A stretch of DNA of 12,490 bases from Anaerolineales bacterium (GTDB taxonomy: Bacteria; Chloroflexota; Anaerolineae; Anaerolineales; Villigracilaceae). The notes beneath the pieces were generated by a model. The model ran no database searches and was not told where the DNA came from. It saw only the letters and a list, made by a program, of their open reading frames with translations. The position numbers were made by a program, and so were the translations under genes. Position 1 is the first letter of the stretch. The number at the start of each line of letters is the position of its first letter. The stretch lies in NCBI GenBank assembly GCA_028689195.1, contig JAQTWR010000040.1:1-12490 (forward strand), read 5' to 3'. Positions 1 to 6,855 of this stretch are shown in pieces.

Positions 1-1
1 G

Positions 2-436
2 CTGACCGACGAGGGCATGGAGCATTTTCCGACGCGCTACCTGCGCCTGACGACGCGCCTGCTTGCCCAGATGAAGGAATCTATGCCCGGACCGATAGTC
101 AGCAAGTTATTCGGTCAAATTGCCGAAGACCTCGCAAACGAATACGCCAGCGATATGGAAAACCTGAGCATGGAAGAACGGCTGGATTTCGTCAAAGATA
201 TGCTGGCGCAGGAAGGGTTTACCGTCGAGTGGGAGAAGAAAGACGGCAATTACCAGATTCATGAAATATCATGCCCGTATTATCAAATCGGCGCGGCGCA
301 TCCTGAAATTTGCACGGTGGATCAAACTCTGATTTCAAAGATGTTAGCCCTGCCTGCCAATAAAGTGCAGTGCATTTTAGACGGCGGCTCGCATTGCACC
401 TACGTTGTGCAGCCCGCTGAAACGAAACAAAAATAA
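2..436 (+). CDS. sufR: SufR-like [Fe-S]-sensing transcriptional regulator, C-terminal part (5' end outside window)
   Basis: The frame is open from base 2, reading LTDEG before the first internal ATG at 17, so the N-terminal winged helix-turn-helix lies upstream of the window and the Met at 17 is not the start. The visible part begins in the 'LTDEGMEHFPTRYLRL' segment that follows the HTH in SufR-type DeoR/ArsR-like regulators. Counting from that Met, the C-terminal half has cysteines at 86 (ISCPYY), 99 (EICTV) and 127 (SHCTY). Their spacing of 13 and 28 residues equals that of the three cysteines I recall as essential in cyanobacterial SufR (C164, C177, C205), which bind the cluster. A fourth cysteine sits at 119. 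SufR represses suf genes when it carries its cluster, so suf assembly genes probably lie upstream. The SufT-like gene follows after 17 bp. Family assignment is strong; the exact regulon is inferred. Confidence 0.85.
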   Translation: MTDEGMEHFPTRYLRLTTRLLAQMKESMPGPIVSKLFGQIAEDLANEYASDMENLSMEERLDFVKDMLAQEGFTVEWEKKDGNYQIHEISCPYYQIGAAHPEICTVDQTLISKMLALPANKVQCILDGGSHCTYVVQPAETKQK

Positions 437-453
437 TAAACAGAGGTCTTATT

Positions 454-795
454 GTGAACGACGAAATCAAAGAAATTCAATGGACGATTCATACTACCCA
501 TCCTGAACGCGTTGCGGAAGTTCGGGCAAAACTTTCCGAGGTGGTCGATCCTGAGATCGGGATGACAATTATTCAATTAGGGTTGGTGCGCGATGTTCAG
601 ATCGAAAACAATATTGCCCGCTTAAAGATGATTCTCACGACGCCATTCTGTCCTTACGGTCCCGCAATGATCGAGATGACCAAAGCCAAAGCCACCGAAG
701 GACTCAACATGCCCGTCACGGTGGAGATGAGCATGGACATGTGGGATTTCTCGATGATGGAAGACCCGTCTGCTTTGGACTGGGGAATGTATTAG
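454..795 (+). CDS. sufT: MIP18/DUF59 family Fe-S cluster assembly protein (SufT-like)
   Basis: This 113-residue protein matches the single-domain MIP18 (DUF59) family, whose SufT-type members help mature Fe-S proteins in the cytoplasm. It has the family signature D32-PEIG and the conserved cysteine C66 in TTPFCP, followed by the predicted long helix and a C-terminal 'WDFSMMEDP...GMY' tail that resembles the usual WxPSMM ending. The start is GTG at 454, with AGAGG about 8 bases upstream; no better ATG lies nearby. It follows the SufR-like gene by 17 bp and is very likely co-transcribed with it, which supports a role in Fe-S biogenesis rather than in phenylacetate oxidation (PaaD is a related MIP18 protein). 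The symbol is used in the sense of SufT-like; the precise client proteins cannot be read from sequence. Confidence 0.85.
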   Translation: MNDEIKEIQWTIHTTHPERVAEVRAKLSEVVDPEIGMTIIQLGLVRDVQIENNIARLKMILTTPFCPYGPAMIEMTKAKATEGLNMPVTVEMSMDMWDFSMMEDPSALDWGMY

Positions 796-828
796 AAATT
801 AGCAGAAAACAATTTATGGATAAAAAAA

Positions 829-848
829 CGTCACTGAAATAGATGACG
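829..848. terminator. Weak bidirectional hairpin between convergent genes
   Basis: CGTCA (829-833) pairs with TGACG (844-848) around a 10-base loop. A run of A (822-828) precedes the left arm and ATTTTAT follows the right arm. It lies between the stop of the SufT-like gene (795) and the stop of the minus-strand XRE-cupin gene (887), where a shared terminator is expected. The 5-bp stem is short, so this is tentative. Confidence 0.35.
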
Positions 849-886
849 ATTTTATATCCCGTATCTACATAAAACGCGCTTGCGGT

Positions 887-1498
887 TTACGCGCCTTTTC
901 CCAAGTGCATGACGTGAGGCTGCTCGCCTTCGGCAAACCCCGAAATAATAACCAACGCATTGGTCACGGTATTGCCGGGGTTTTTCCACTTATGTTGCAG
1001 GTTAGAAGAAAACAACAAGCTGTCTCCCGCTTCCAATAAAAAAACGTCTTTATCAACTTGATATTCCAATTTTCCGCGCAGGCAAAATACGAATTCATGC
1101 CCAGAGTGAACCATGCTGTGCGGACCACATGCCGCGCCCGACTCTAACGTAAGCATAAACGGTTCGACCCGCCCGATAAACTGCTCGCCGCCCAACGCCT
1201 CAAACACGCCGCGCGTAAACGGCATACGCGAACGCTCATCCGATTTCAAAAACACAATCCGTTTTTTTTCCGTCTCAGCGCCAAAAAAGGCTGTGATCGA
1301 AACCCCCAACGCGTCAGCCAATTTATAAAGCGTGCTGACCGATGGAGACGTCTTACCGCGCTCGATCATCGAAAGCGCGTTCGCAGACAGTCCGCTTTTT
1401 GTAGCAAGCGTTCGCATGGATATGTTACGCGCCTCGCGCAGTTCTCGCAGATGCGTCGCAACATTTATCGACGCCGCCTCGCGTCCAAACGATGTCAT
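887..1498 (-). CDS. XRE-family transcriptional regulator with C-terminal cupin domain
   Basis: The product is a cytoplasmic DNA-binding regulator of about 203 residues. An XRE-type helix-turn-helix occupies roughly residues 15-70, with the typical 'LATKSGLSANALSMIERGKTSP' pattern. A cupin_2 barrel occupies roughly 110-195, with H132 and H135 in 'VHSGHEFVFCLRGKLEY' and the second motif 'AGDSLLFSSNLQHKWKNPG'. This layout is standard for small-molecule-responsive regulators of amino-acid, polyamine, sulfonate and similar pathways; the ligand is unknown here. Two adjacent ATGs exist, at 1501 and 1498. GGAGG at 1505-1509 lies only 3 bases from the first and 6 from the second, so the second is preferred. 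The gene is divergent from the ArsR/octaheme operon and shares its 171-bp control region, so it may regulate itself, that operon, or both. Two cysteines (C125, C140) lie in the cupin. Confidence 0.85.
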   Translation of the reverse strand: MTSFGREAASINVATHLRELREARNISMRTLATKSGLSANALSMIERGKTSPSVSTLYKLADALGVSITAFFGAETEKKRIVFLKSDERSRMPFTRGVFEALGGEQFIGRVEPFMLTLESGAACGPHSMVHSGHEFVFCLRGKLEYQVDKDVFLLEAGDSLLFSSNLQHKWKNPGNTVTNALVIISGFAEGEQPHVMHLGKGA

Positions 1499-1548
1499 CA
1501 TTTACCTCCAGATTTCGATACCCGTGTAATTTACCTGAAACTTATCCG

Positions 1549-1554
1549 ATTATA
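1549..1554 (-). promoter_or_regulatory. Candidate -10 box for the XRE-cupin gene
   Basis: Read on the minus strand these bases are a perfect TATAAT, about 50 bases before the preferred start at 1498. The nearest -35-like hexamer, TTGCCC (1575-1580, minus strand), would give a 20-bp spacer, which is too long for an unaided promoter and would suit activation. One copy of the 12-bp direct repeat lies within that spacer. Confidence 0.45.
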
Positions 1555-1561
1555 CGCCAAA

Positions 1562-1595
1562 TTTATATGACATTGGGCAACACTTTATATGACAT
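1562..1595 (+). promoter_or_regulatory. Tandem 12-bp direct repeat in the divergent control region
   Basis: TTTATATGACAT occurs exactly at 1562-1573 and again at 1584-1595, a 22-bp period, close to two helical turns. Each copy contains ATGNCAT, a small palindrome, so two dimers could bind on the same DNA face. The pair lies between the -10 of the XRE-cupin gene and the presumed promoter of the ArsR-type gene. An operator for the XRE-cupin protein is the simplest reading, by inference from position. Confidence 0.5.
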
Positions 1596-1599
1596 ACCG

Positions 1600-1627
1600 T
1601 ACTATTGTGACAGTTTGTACAATAGTA
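1600..1627. promoter_or_regulatory. 28-bp inverted repeat, probable ArsR-type operator
   Basis: TACTATTGT (1600-1608) is exactly the reverse complement of ACAATAGTA (1619-1627), giving 9-bp perfect arms around a 10-bp centre. The repeat lies 45 bp before the ArsR-type start and overlaps a possible promoter: TTGTGA at 1605-1610 and TATGAT at 1626-1631, with a short 15-bp spacer. Position and symmetry fit autorepression by the ArsR-type regulator. The promoter hexamers are weak matches. Confidence 0.55.
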
Positions 1628-1672
1628 TGATGAGGCGGCAAATATGCGTTTATACGAATGTAGGTAATTATC

Positions 1673-2002
1673 ATGATTGTAGCCACTCTTCAGCAAGAAA
1701 TCACCCAACTCGAAGCGAACTTCTGCGCGGCGCTGTCAGACCCCAACCGTTTGCTGATACTTTACGCGCTCAACGAAGGCGCGCGGAATGTGACCGAGCT
1801 TGCAAACGACCTTGGTCTAAATCAGCCCACCACGTCGCGCCACCTCAAAGTCCTGCGCGAACGCGGTCTTGTCCACACCGTCCGCACGGGGACAGTCATT
1901 ACCTACCACCTTTCGGATTCAAGACTCATTCAGGCGCTTGACCTGTTGCGAAATGTTATGCGCGAACGACTTACGCGTCAAGCAAACCTGATCAAAAACT
2001 AA
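1673..2002 (+). CDS. ArsR-family winged-helix transcriptional regulator
   Basis: This small (109-residue) cytoplasmic regulator has the ArsR/SmtB fold: helix 1 region 'FCAALSDPNRLLILYAL' (17-32), HTH with recognition helix 'QPTTSRHLKVLRERGLV' (51-67) and a beta-wing 'HTVRTGTVITYHL' (68-80). AGGT at 1662-1665 lies 7 bases before the ATG. The next gene, the octaheme cytochrome, starts 11 bp after its stop, so it is almost certainly co-transcribed with and probably controls the cytochrome/transporter operon. ArsR proteins usually repress and release on binding a metal or on thiol modification. Only one cysteine is present (C18, in helix 1), and the position where sulfide/persulfide sensors of the BigR/SqrR type carry a cysteine reads 'ILYAL', so the two-cysteine mechanism of that group is not available. 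It also lacks a CXC metal site. The inducer is therefore unknown. Confidence 0.88.
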   Translation: MIVATLQQEITQLEANFCAALSDPNRLLILYALNEGARNVTELANDLGLNQPTTSRHLKVLRERGLVHTVRTGTVITYHLSDSRLIQALDLLRNVMRERLTRQANLIKN

Positions 2003-2013
2003 GGAGAATGTGA

Positions 2014-3450
2014 ATGAAGAAACGCTTTCCACTCTGGATTGTAGGACTAGTCGGCATTTTGGCGCTGATCCTTGTCCCAGTCCTTTATTTCATGCCGCGC
2101 GCCCAATCGAAGAACGACCCGGCGGCGCACATACCCGTCAAAGCCGTACACGTAGACCATAAAGATATTATCAAAGGCGAGTTCAAAACGGGACAAGACG
2201 TTACCCGCGCCTGCCTTGAATGTCACGAAGATTCGGCGACGCAGTTTATGAAGACCACGCACTGGACATGGGAATCAAAAGCATTCGACGTCCCGTGGCG
2301 CAACGAGCCTGTCACCATCGGCAAAGTCAACCAGATCAACAACTTCTGTATCGGCACGCAAGGCAATGAGAACAAGTGTATGTCCTGCCATGCGGGCTAC
2401 GGCTGGGAAGAGGGTAAAAAAGCCGAGCAATCTAATCCAGAAAACGTAGACTGTCTCGCCTGCCATGCGGATACCGGCGCGTACGGCAAGGGTCTGTTCG
2501 GCAATCCCGCCGAGGGCGTTGACCTTTTAGCCGCCGCGCAAAGCGTTCGCTCTACCACGCGCGAAAACTGCGGCAAATGCCACTTTGACGGAGGCGGCGG
2601 TAACGGCGTCAAACACGGCGACCTTGACGAAAGCCTGTATTTCCCCGACAAGAATCTCGACGTCCACATGGGCGGCGAAAACAATATGCAATGCACCGAT
2701 TGCCACTGGACAAAAGATCACCAAATCTTAGGTCGCATGGTCGCGGACAACTACACTATTGACCCAACAGAACAAGTTTCGTGCGAAGAGTGCCACGTCA
2801 ACCAGCAGCACAAGGACGAGCGCATCAATACGCATCTTTCGGCGGTGGCGTGTCAAACTTGCCATATTCCCGCCGTCGCGCTCGAAGACCCGACCAAAGT
2901 CTATTGGGACTGGTCGCAAGCCGGGCAGGAAGGACGCGAAGAAGATCACTTCACTTATCTCAAAATCAAGGGCGAGTTCATCTACGAAAAGAATTTCACC
3001 CCCACCTACCTTTGGTTCAACGGCAATAACGAATATCGTTACATCCTCGGCGACCCGCTGGGGAAAGACGGAATCACTTACATCAACAAACCTGCGGGCG
3101 ATATCAAAGATAAGACCGCGAAGATATTCCCCTTCAAAGCCCATATCGCCAAGCAGCCGTATGACGTAAAAAACAATTACCTGCTTCAGCCCATCACTTC
3201 GGGCAAAGGCGGCTTCTGGACAACCTTTGAATGGGACAGCGCCTTCAAACTCGCCGAACCCATCGTAGGACTTAAATACAGCGGTCAATATGATTTCACC
3301 ACAACTTATATGTACTGGGCGACCACGCATATGGTACAACCCGCCGATCAAGCCTTGCAATGCGATTCGTGCCACAGCGCATCTGGACGCCTGGATTGGG
3401 AAGCGCTCGGCTACCCCGGCGACCCAATTGAATGGGGCGGAAGGAAGTAA
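2014..3450 (+). CDS. Octaheme c-type cytochrome, tetrathionate reductase (OTR) family
   Basis: This 478-residue multihaem enzyme has eight CXXCH motifs, starting at C67, C122, C147, C186, C227, C257, C280 and C450. Motif spacing, the segment 'NNFCIGTQGNENKCMSCHAGYGW' near haem 2, and the long haem-free stretch between motifs 7 and 8 match the octaheme tetrathionate reductase family known from Shewanella. That enzyme reduces tetrathionate, and also nitrite and hydroxylamine in vitro, at a haem with a lysine ligand; K158/K159 after motif 3 are possible equivalents (K159 is my guess). Residues 7-27 form a hydrophobic helix without a clear AXA cleavage site, so the protein is probably anchored with its haems outside. 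AAGGAG lies before the ATG. A fused cytochrome c/b gene follows after 18 bp and is the likely electron donor. The family is confident; the physiological substrate is not proven by sequence. Confidence 0.88.
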   Translation: MKKRFPLWIVGLVGILALILVPVLYFMPRAQSKNDPAAHIPVKAVHVDHKDIIKGEFKTGQDVTRACLECHEDSATQFMKTTHWTWESKAFDVPWRNEPVTIGKVNQINNFCIGTQGNENKCMSCHAGYGWEEGKKAEQSNPENVDCLACHADTGAYGKGLFGNPAEGVDLLAAAQSVRSTTRENCGKCHFDGGGGNGVKHGDLDESLYFPDKNLDVHMGGENNMQCTDCHWTKDHQILGRMVADNYTIDPTEQVSCEECHVNQQHKDERINTHLSAVACQTCHIPAVALEDPTKVYWDWSQAGQEGREEDHFTYLKIKGEFIYEKNFTPTYLWFNGNNEYRYILGDPLGKDGITYINKPAGDIKDKTAKIFPFKAHIAKQPYDVKNNYLLQPITSGKGGFWTTFEWDSAFKLAEPIVGLKYSGQYDFTTTYMYWATTHMVQPADQALQCDSCHSASGRLDWEALGYPGDPIEWGGRK

Positions 3451-3468
3451 AGAAGGAATTGGCTAATT

Positions 3469-6159
3469 ATGAATAAATATAAACTCCTCACAATTATTGG
3501 ACTTCTGCTCCTCATCCTTGCGCTTGGCATCGGGACGGCTCTCGCCTCGCCCGAACCTGCGACAACGACGCAGGCATCCCCATTTCACCCGAATTTCAAG
3601 TTGCTCGACAAAGACGGCGCGAATGTTTTAGAAAGCGCAAACGCCGTTTCGACCATGAAAACTTGCGGGCAATGCCACAATACAGACTTCATCGTATCTC
3701 ACGCGTTTCACTCCGATCTCGGTTTGAGCGAGTACGACGCGAAAAGCAAGACGCTCGATACCAGCAACGGACTCTTCGGTCAGTGGAATCCGCTTTCCTA
3801 TCGCTATCTTTCGGCGGCAGGCGACGAGCGCCTCGACCTCTCTACCGCCGAGTGGCTCATGCTTAACGGCGACCGCGTCGTCGGCGGCGGACCCGCGACC
3901 ACATCCCGCGGCGGAAAATCGCTCGCCGAAATAAAAGCGGACAAGACGAATCCCGAAGCCGCGATTCTAAACGCGGGAGGGGATTCCTCCGCGTGGGATT
4001 GGAACAAATCAGGCACGATGGAAATGAACTGCTTCCTGTGTCATCTTGAAACGCCCAACACCGCCGCGCGCGCAGAAGCGATCCACGCGGGAGATTTTGG
4101 CAACGCCAACACCGCCACGCTGCTGGATTTGAAAGTCGTCAGCAAGTCTGCCGATGGCTGGGTCTGGAGCGCGGACGCGTTCAACGAAAACGGCGAACTT
4201 AAAAGCGAGATGATTGGTCTTCAAGACCCGACCAACGCAAACTGCGCGGCGTGCCACGGCGAAGTTCATCCGAATTCAGGCGACCCGCTTACCGTCAGTC
4301 AATGCGACTTGAATTATCCGCAAACCGCGACGACAGGTCAGGTTGTCAGCGGACAGCGCATCAACGCGTCGGGTATGAATATTTCAGGCAAAGACGAACT
4401 GAACCGCTCGTGGGACATCCACGCGGAGCGCGAATTGCAATGCACCGACTGTCACTATGCGTTGAACAATCCTTCGCACGCGAGCGAGATGCAGAGTTCC
4501 AACCCCAAGCATCTCATCTACGACCCGCGCTCTCTGGAAATTGGCGAATACCTGCAAAGACCAGATCACAACTTCGCGCGCGGACAAAGCGCGCAGTTCA
4601 ACGTCGCGCCTGAATATAAAGGCACCATGCGCCGCTGCGAAAACTGTCACGATGCAGGCACGGGTCACGCAGATTGGCTGCCCTATGTAGATACGCACAT
4701 GGAAGTAATCGCCTGCGAAACCTGCCATATCCCGCAGATGTACGCTCCCGCGATACAAACTTACGATTGGACAGTGATCGCCACCGACGGTCAAGCCATC
4801 GAGTCTTGTCGCGGCGTGGAAGGCGCGCCCAACCAGACGACTTCGCTCGTCACGGGGTACAAACCCATCCTGCTGAATCGCACAAATATTGACGGCAAGA
4901 CATTGCTCGCGCCGTACAACTTGATCACATCCTTCTATTGGGTTTACGACGACGCGAACGGAAGCAAACGCCCTGTCCGCGTAGTTGATCTCAAAGCCGC
5001 GTATTTGGATAACGGAAATTACGCGAAGGATATTGTCGCCGCGTTCGACGCGAACGGCGATGGAAACTTGAGCGGCGCGGAACTCGTGATCGACTCGCCG
5101 GAAAAAGAAAGCGCGGTCAAAACCAAACTTGCCGCGCTCGGGTTGAACAATCCGCGCATCGAAGGCTTGACGCAGCCGTACAGCATCAATCACAATGTCA
5201 CGCGCGGCGAAAACGCGGTCAATGATTGCAAATCCTGCCACAACGAAGAATCGCGCATGACGCAATCCATCAAACTCGCAGACCACGCCCCCGTCATGCC
5301 TGTATTCGATACGGGCAACAACGTCAACGGGTCGGGCGAATTTGTGAAGGGCGAAGACGGCGCGCTGTACTACCAGCCCAGCCCCGCAAAAGACAAGATT
5401 TACGTCTTCGGCTCCAGCCGCATCAATTGGATTGACTGGCTCGGCGCGTTGATGTTCGCGGGCTCGTTATTAGGCGTGCTGGGTCATGGAACCATGCGCT
5501 ACATGGCGGCGCGCAAACAAAATAAACCGCGCGGAAAAACCGAACGCGTTTATATGTACGAACCCTATCGCCGCTTCTGGCATTGGCTGCAAACCGCGTC
5601 CATCGTATTCCTGCTTTTCACGGGTTTGGTCATTCACCGCCCCGATATTTTTGGCGCGTTCTCGTTCCGCGGCATCGTGACGGTGCATAACGTACTGGCG
5701 GTTATTTTGGTAATCAACGCCGCGCTATCCCTGTTCTATCACGTTACGACGGAAAAACTCCGCGAGTTCATCCCGCATCCTTACGGTTTCTTCGACGACG
5801 CGATTGTGCAGGCGAAGTATTATGTCGGCGGAATATTCAAAGGCGAAGAGCATCCGTTCGAGAAGTTGCCGAGCAGCCGCATGAATCCCATTCAGAAGGC
5901 TACGTATTTCGTCATCTTGAATGTGCTGCTGCCGCTTCAAATTATCACCGGCGCGTTGATGTGGGGCGTGCAAAAGTTCCCGGCATTTGCACACGCGCTC
6001 GGCGGATTGCCCTTCCTCGCGCCTTTCCATTCCTTTGTCGCGTGGGCGTTTGGAACGTTCATCCTCGTCCATGTATATATGACCACTACAGGCGCGACCC
6101 CGCTGGAGGCGATACGCGGCATGGTGACTGGATACGAAGAAGTGGAAGTGCATGAGTAA
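3469..6159 (+). CDS. Fused heptaheme cytochrome c - membrane cytochrome b (thiosulfate reductase/b561-like) protein
   Basis: This 896-residue protein combines an exported multihaem part with a membrane quinol-oxidising part. Residues 5-26 form a signal peptide with a likely cut after ALA (26). Seven CXXCH motifs begin at C66, C188, C259, C325, C390, C416 and C587. Between motifs 6 and 7, residues 527-538 read DANGDGNLSGAE, a complete EF-hand calcium loop. From about 652 there are five hydrophobic helices (about 655-673, 703-723, 735-757, 811-833, 854-875) with histidines H705, H723, H740, H758, H854 and H868 available as haem b ligands. The ending 'HVYMTTTGATPLEAIRGMVTGYEE' is typical of the Ni,Fe-hydrogenase/thiosulfate-reductase cytochrome b family. 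The likely role is transfer of electrons from the quinone pool to the octaheme enzyme encoded 18 bp upstream. AAGGA at 3453-3457 serves as the ribosome site. No eighth CXXCH exists. Confidence 0.88.
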   Translation: MNKYKLLTIIGLLLLILALGIGTALASPEPATTTQASPFHPNFKLLDKDGANVLESANAVSTMKTCGQCHNTDFIVSHAFHSDLGLSEYDAKSKTLDTSNGLFGQWNPLSYRYLSAAGDERLDLSTAEWLMLNGDRVVGGGPATTSRGGKSLAEIKADKTNPEAAILNAGGDSSAWDWNKSGTMEMNCFLCHLETPNTAARAEAIHAGDFGNANTATLLDLKVVSKSADGWVWSADAFNENGELKSEMIGLQDPTNANCAACHGEVHPNSGDPLTVSQCDLNYPQTATTGQVVSGQRINASGMNISGKDELNRSWDIHAERELQCTDCHYALNNPSHASEMQSSNPKHLIYDPRSLEIGEYLQRPDHNFARGQSAQFNVAPEYKGTMRRCENCHDAGTGHADWLPYVDTHMEVIACETCHIPQMYAPAIQTYDWTVIATDGQAIESCRGVEGAPNQTTSLVTGYKPILLNRTNIDGKTLLAPYNLITSFYWVYDDANGSKRPVRVVDLKAAYLDNGNYAKDIVAAFDANGDGNLSGAELVIDSPEKESAVKTKLAALGLNNPRIEGLTQPYSINHNVTRGENAVNDCKSCHNEESRMTQSIKLADHAPVMPVFDTGNNVNGSGEFVKGEDGALYYQPSPAKDKIYVFGSSRINWIDWLGALMFAGSLLGVLGHGTMRYMAARKQNKPRGKTERVYMYEPYRRFWHWLQTASIVFLLFTGLVIHRPDIFGAFSFRGIVTVHNVLAVILVINAALSLFYHVTTEKLREFIPHPYGFFDDAIVQAKYYVGGIFKGEEHPFEKLPSSRMNPIQKATYFVILNVLLPLQIITGALMWGVQKFPAFAHALGGLPFLAPFHSFVAWAFGTFILVHVYMTTTGATPLEAIRGMVTGYEEVEVHE

Positions 6160-6167
6160 ATAGTTAT

Positions 6168-6259
6168 CGTCACTGCGAGGAGGGCTTTAGCCCGACGAAA
6201 CAATCTCATAAATGATTGAGGAGATTGCATCGTCGCAACAAACGCTCCTCGCAATGACG
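6168..6259. repeat. REP-like 92-bp imperfect palindrome inside the operon
   Basis: The outer arms CGTCACTGCGAGGAG (6168-6182) and CTCCTCGCAATGACG (6245-6259) pair at 14 of 15 positions. Inside them, CAATCTC (6201-6207) pairs with GAGATTG (6221-6227), and GGGCTTTAGCCC (6182-6193) forms its own small hairpin in the left arm. The GTCATTGCGAGGAG...CAATCTC wording is that of dispersed intergenic palindromes seen in many environmental bacterial genomes. It fills nearly all of the 118-bp gap between the cytochrome fusion and the first YeeE/YedE gene. In RNA it would form a long stem that could protect the upstream mRNA or lower downstream expression; there is no U-run, so it is not a classic terminator. 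Confidence 0.75.
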
Positions 6260-6277
6260 TAGGAAAAAGGAGTATCA

Positions 6278-6823
6278 ATGACTACTCAAACAAGAAAATC
6301 AATATTCAACCGTCCCGAAAAAGCCTATGTACATCCGTACTTTGGCGGGATCGTTCTGGGAGTTGTCCTGTTCCTCGCGTTCTTACTAACGGGCAACGGA
6401 CTTGGATCTTCAGGCGCGACCAGCCGCCTCGACGCGGCTCTCGTAGACGCGATTTCGCCCTCGCATGTAGACAATAATCCCTACCTGCTAAAAATGGCGG
6501 GCGGAGATAAAAATCCGCTGGATGACTGGATCGTCCCTGTGTTCTTTGGCGCGCTGTTCGGCGGCTTCACGTCCGGCGCATTCAACGGGCGGCTCAAACT
6601 AACGACAACCAAGGGACCCAATATCTCCGACCGCACGCGCTGGTTGATGGCTTTCCTCGGCGGCGTGATCTTCCTTTACGGAGCGCGCATGGCGCGCGGA
6701 TGCACGTCGGGTCAGGCGCTTTCTGGCGGCGCGACGCTCTCGGCGGGTTCGTGGGTGGTGATGTTTGCCATCTTCGGCGGCGCGTACGGCGTTGCATATT
6801 TTGTGCGGAAGTTCTGGTTGTAA
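6278..6823 (+). CDS. YeeE/YedE family sulfur transport protein, first half-size subunit
   Basis: This 181-residue integral membrane protein belongs to the YeeE/YedE (sulfur transport, TsuA-like) family. Hydrophobic helices lie near residues 22-45, 84-101, 122-138 and 155-176. The family signature 'ARMARGCTSGQALSGGATLSAGSW' places a conserved cysteine at C142, of the kind that handles thiosulfate in characterised TsuA. Full-length members contain two such halves; here the halves are separate genes, this one and the next, 32 bp apart, so the working transporter is probably a heteromer. AAGGAG at 6267-6272 sits 5 bases before the ATG. Co-location with a tetrathionate-reductase-type enzyme suggests movement of thiosulfate or a related sulfur compound. 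Direction of transport and exact substrate are inferred only from family and context. Confidence 0.88.
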   Translation: MTTQTRKSIFNRPEKAYVHPYFGGIVLGVVLFLAFLLTGNGLGSSGATSRLDAALVDAISPSHVDNNPYLLKMAGGDKNPLDDWIVPVFFGALFGGFTSGAFNGRLKLTTTKGPNISDRTRWLMAFLGGVIFLYGARMARGCTSGQALSGGATLSAGSWVVMFAIFGGAYGVAYFVRKFWL

Positions 6824-6855
6824 CGTAGAACGCGCAAACATTCAGGAGAATCAAA

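Noticed and set aside
1492..1941. 149-codon plus-strand frame overlapping the divergent control region and the ArsR-type gene
   Set aside because: It is out of frame with the clear ArsR protein and runs through promoter-like AT-rich DNA.
2728..3375. 215-codon open frame on the minus strand opposite the octaheme gene
   Set aside because: It covers conserved haem motifs read on the plus strand and has no independent support.
2014..3450. Assignment of the octaheme protein as hydroxylamine oxidoreductase or NrfA-type nitrite reductase
   Set aside because: There is no CXXCK motif as in NrfA, and the motif spacing and 'NNFCIG...CHAGYGW' segment match the OTR family rather than HAO. Nitrite or hydroxylamine reduction as a side or main activity remains possible.
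4303..4815. A possible eighth haem in the cytochrome fusion (C279 or C447)
   Set aside because: C279 reads CDLNY and C447 reads CRGVE; neither forms CXXCH or CXXCK.
4384..5286. 300-codon open frame on the minus strand within the cytochrome fusion gene
   Set aside because: It is antisense to a gene with seven haem motifs; it shows no recognisable domain and has no ribosome site. Such frames are common opposite GC-rich coding DNA.
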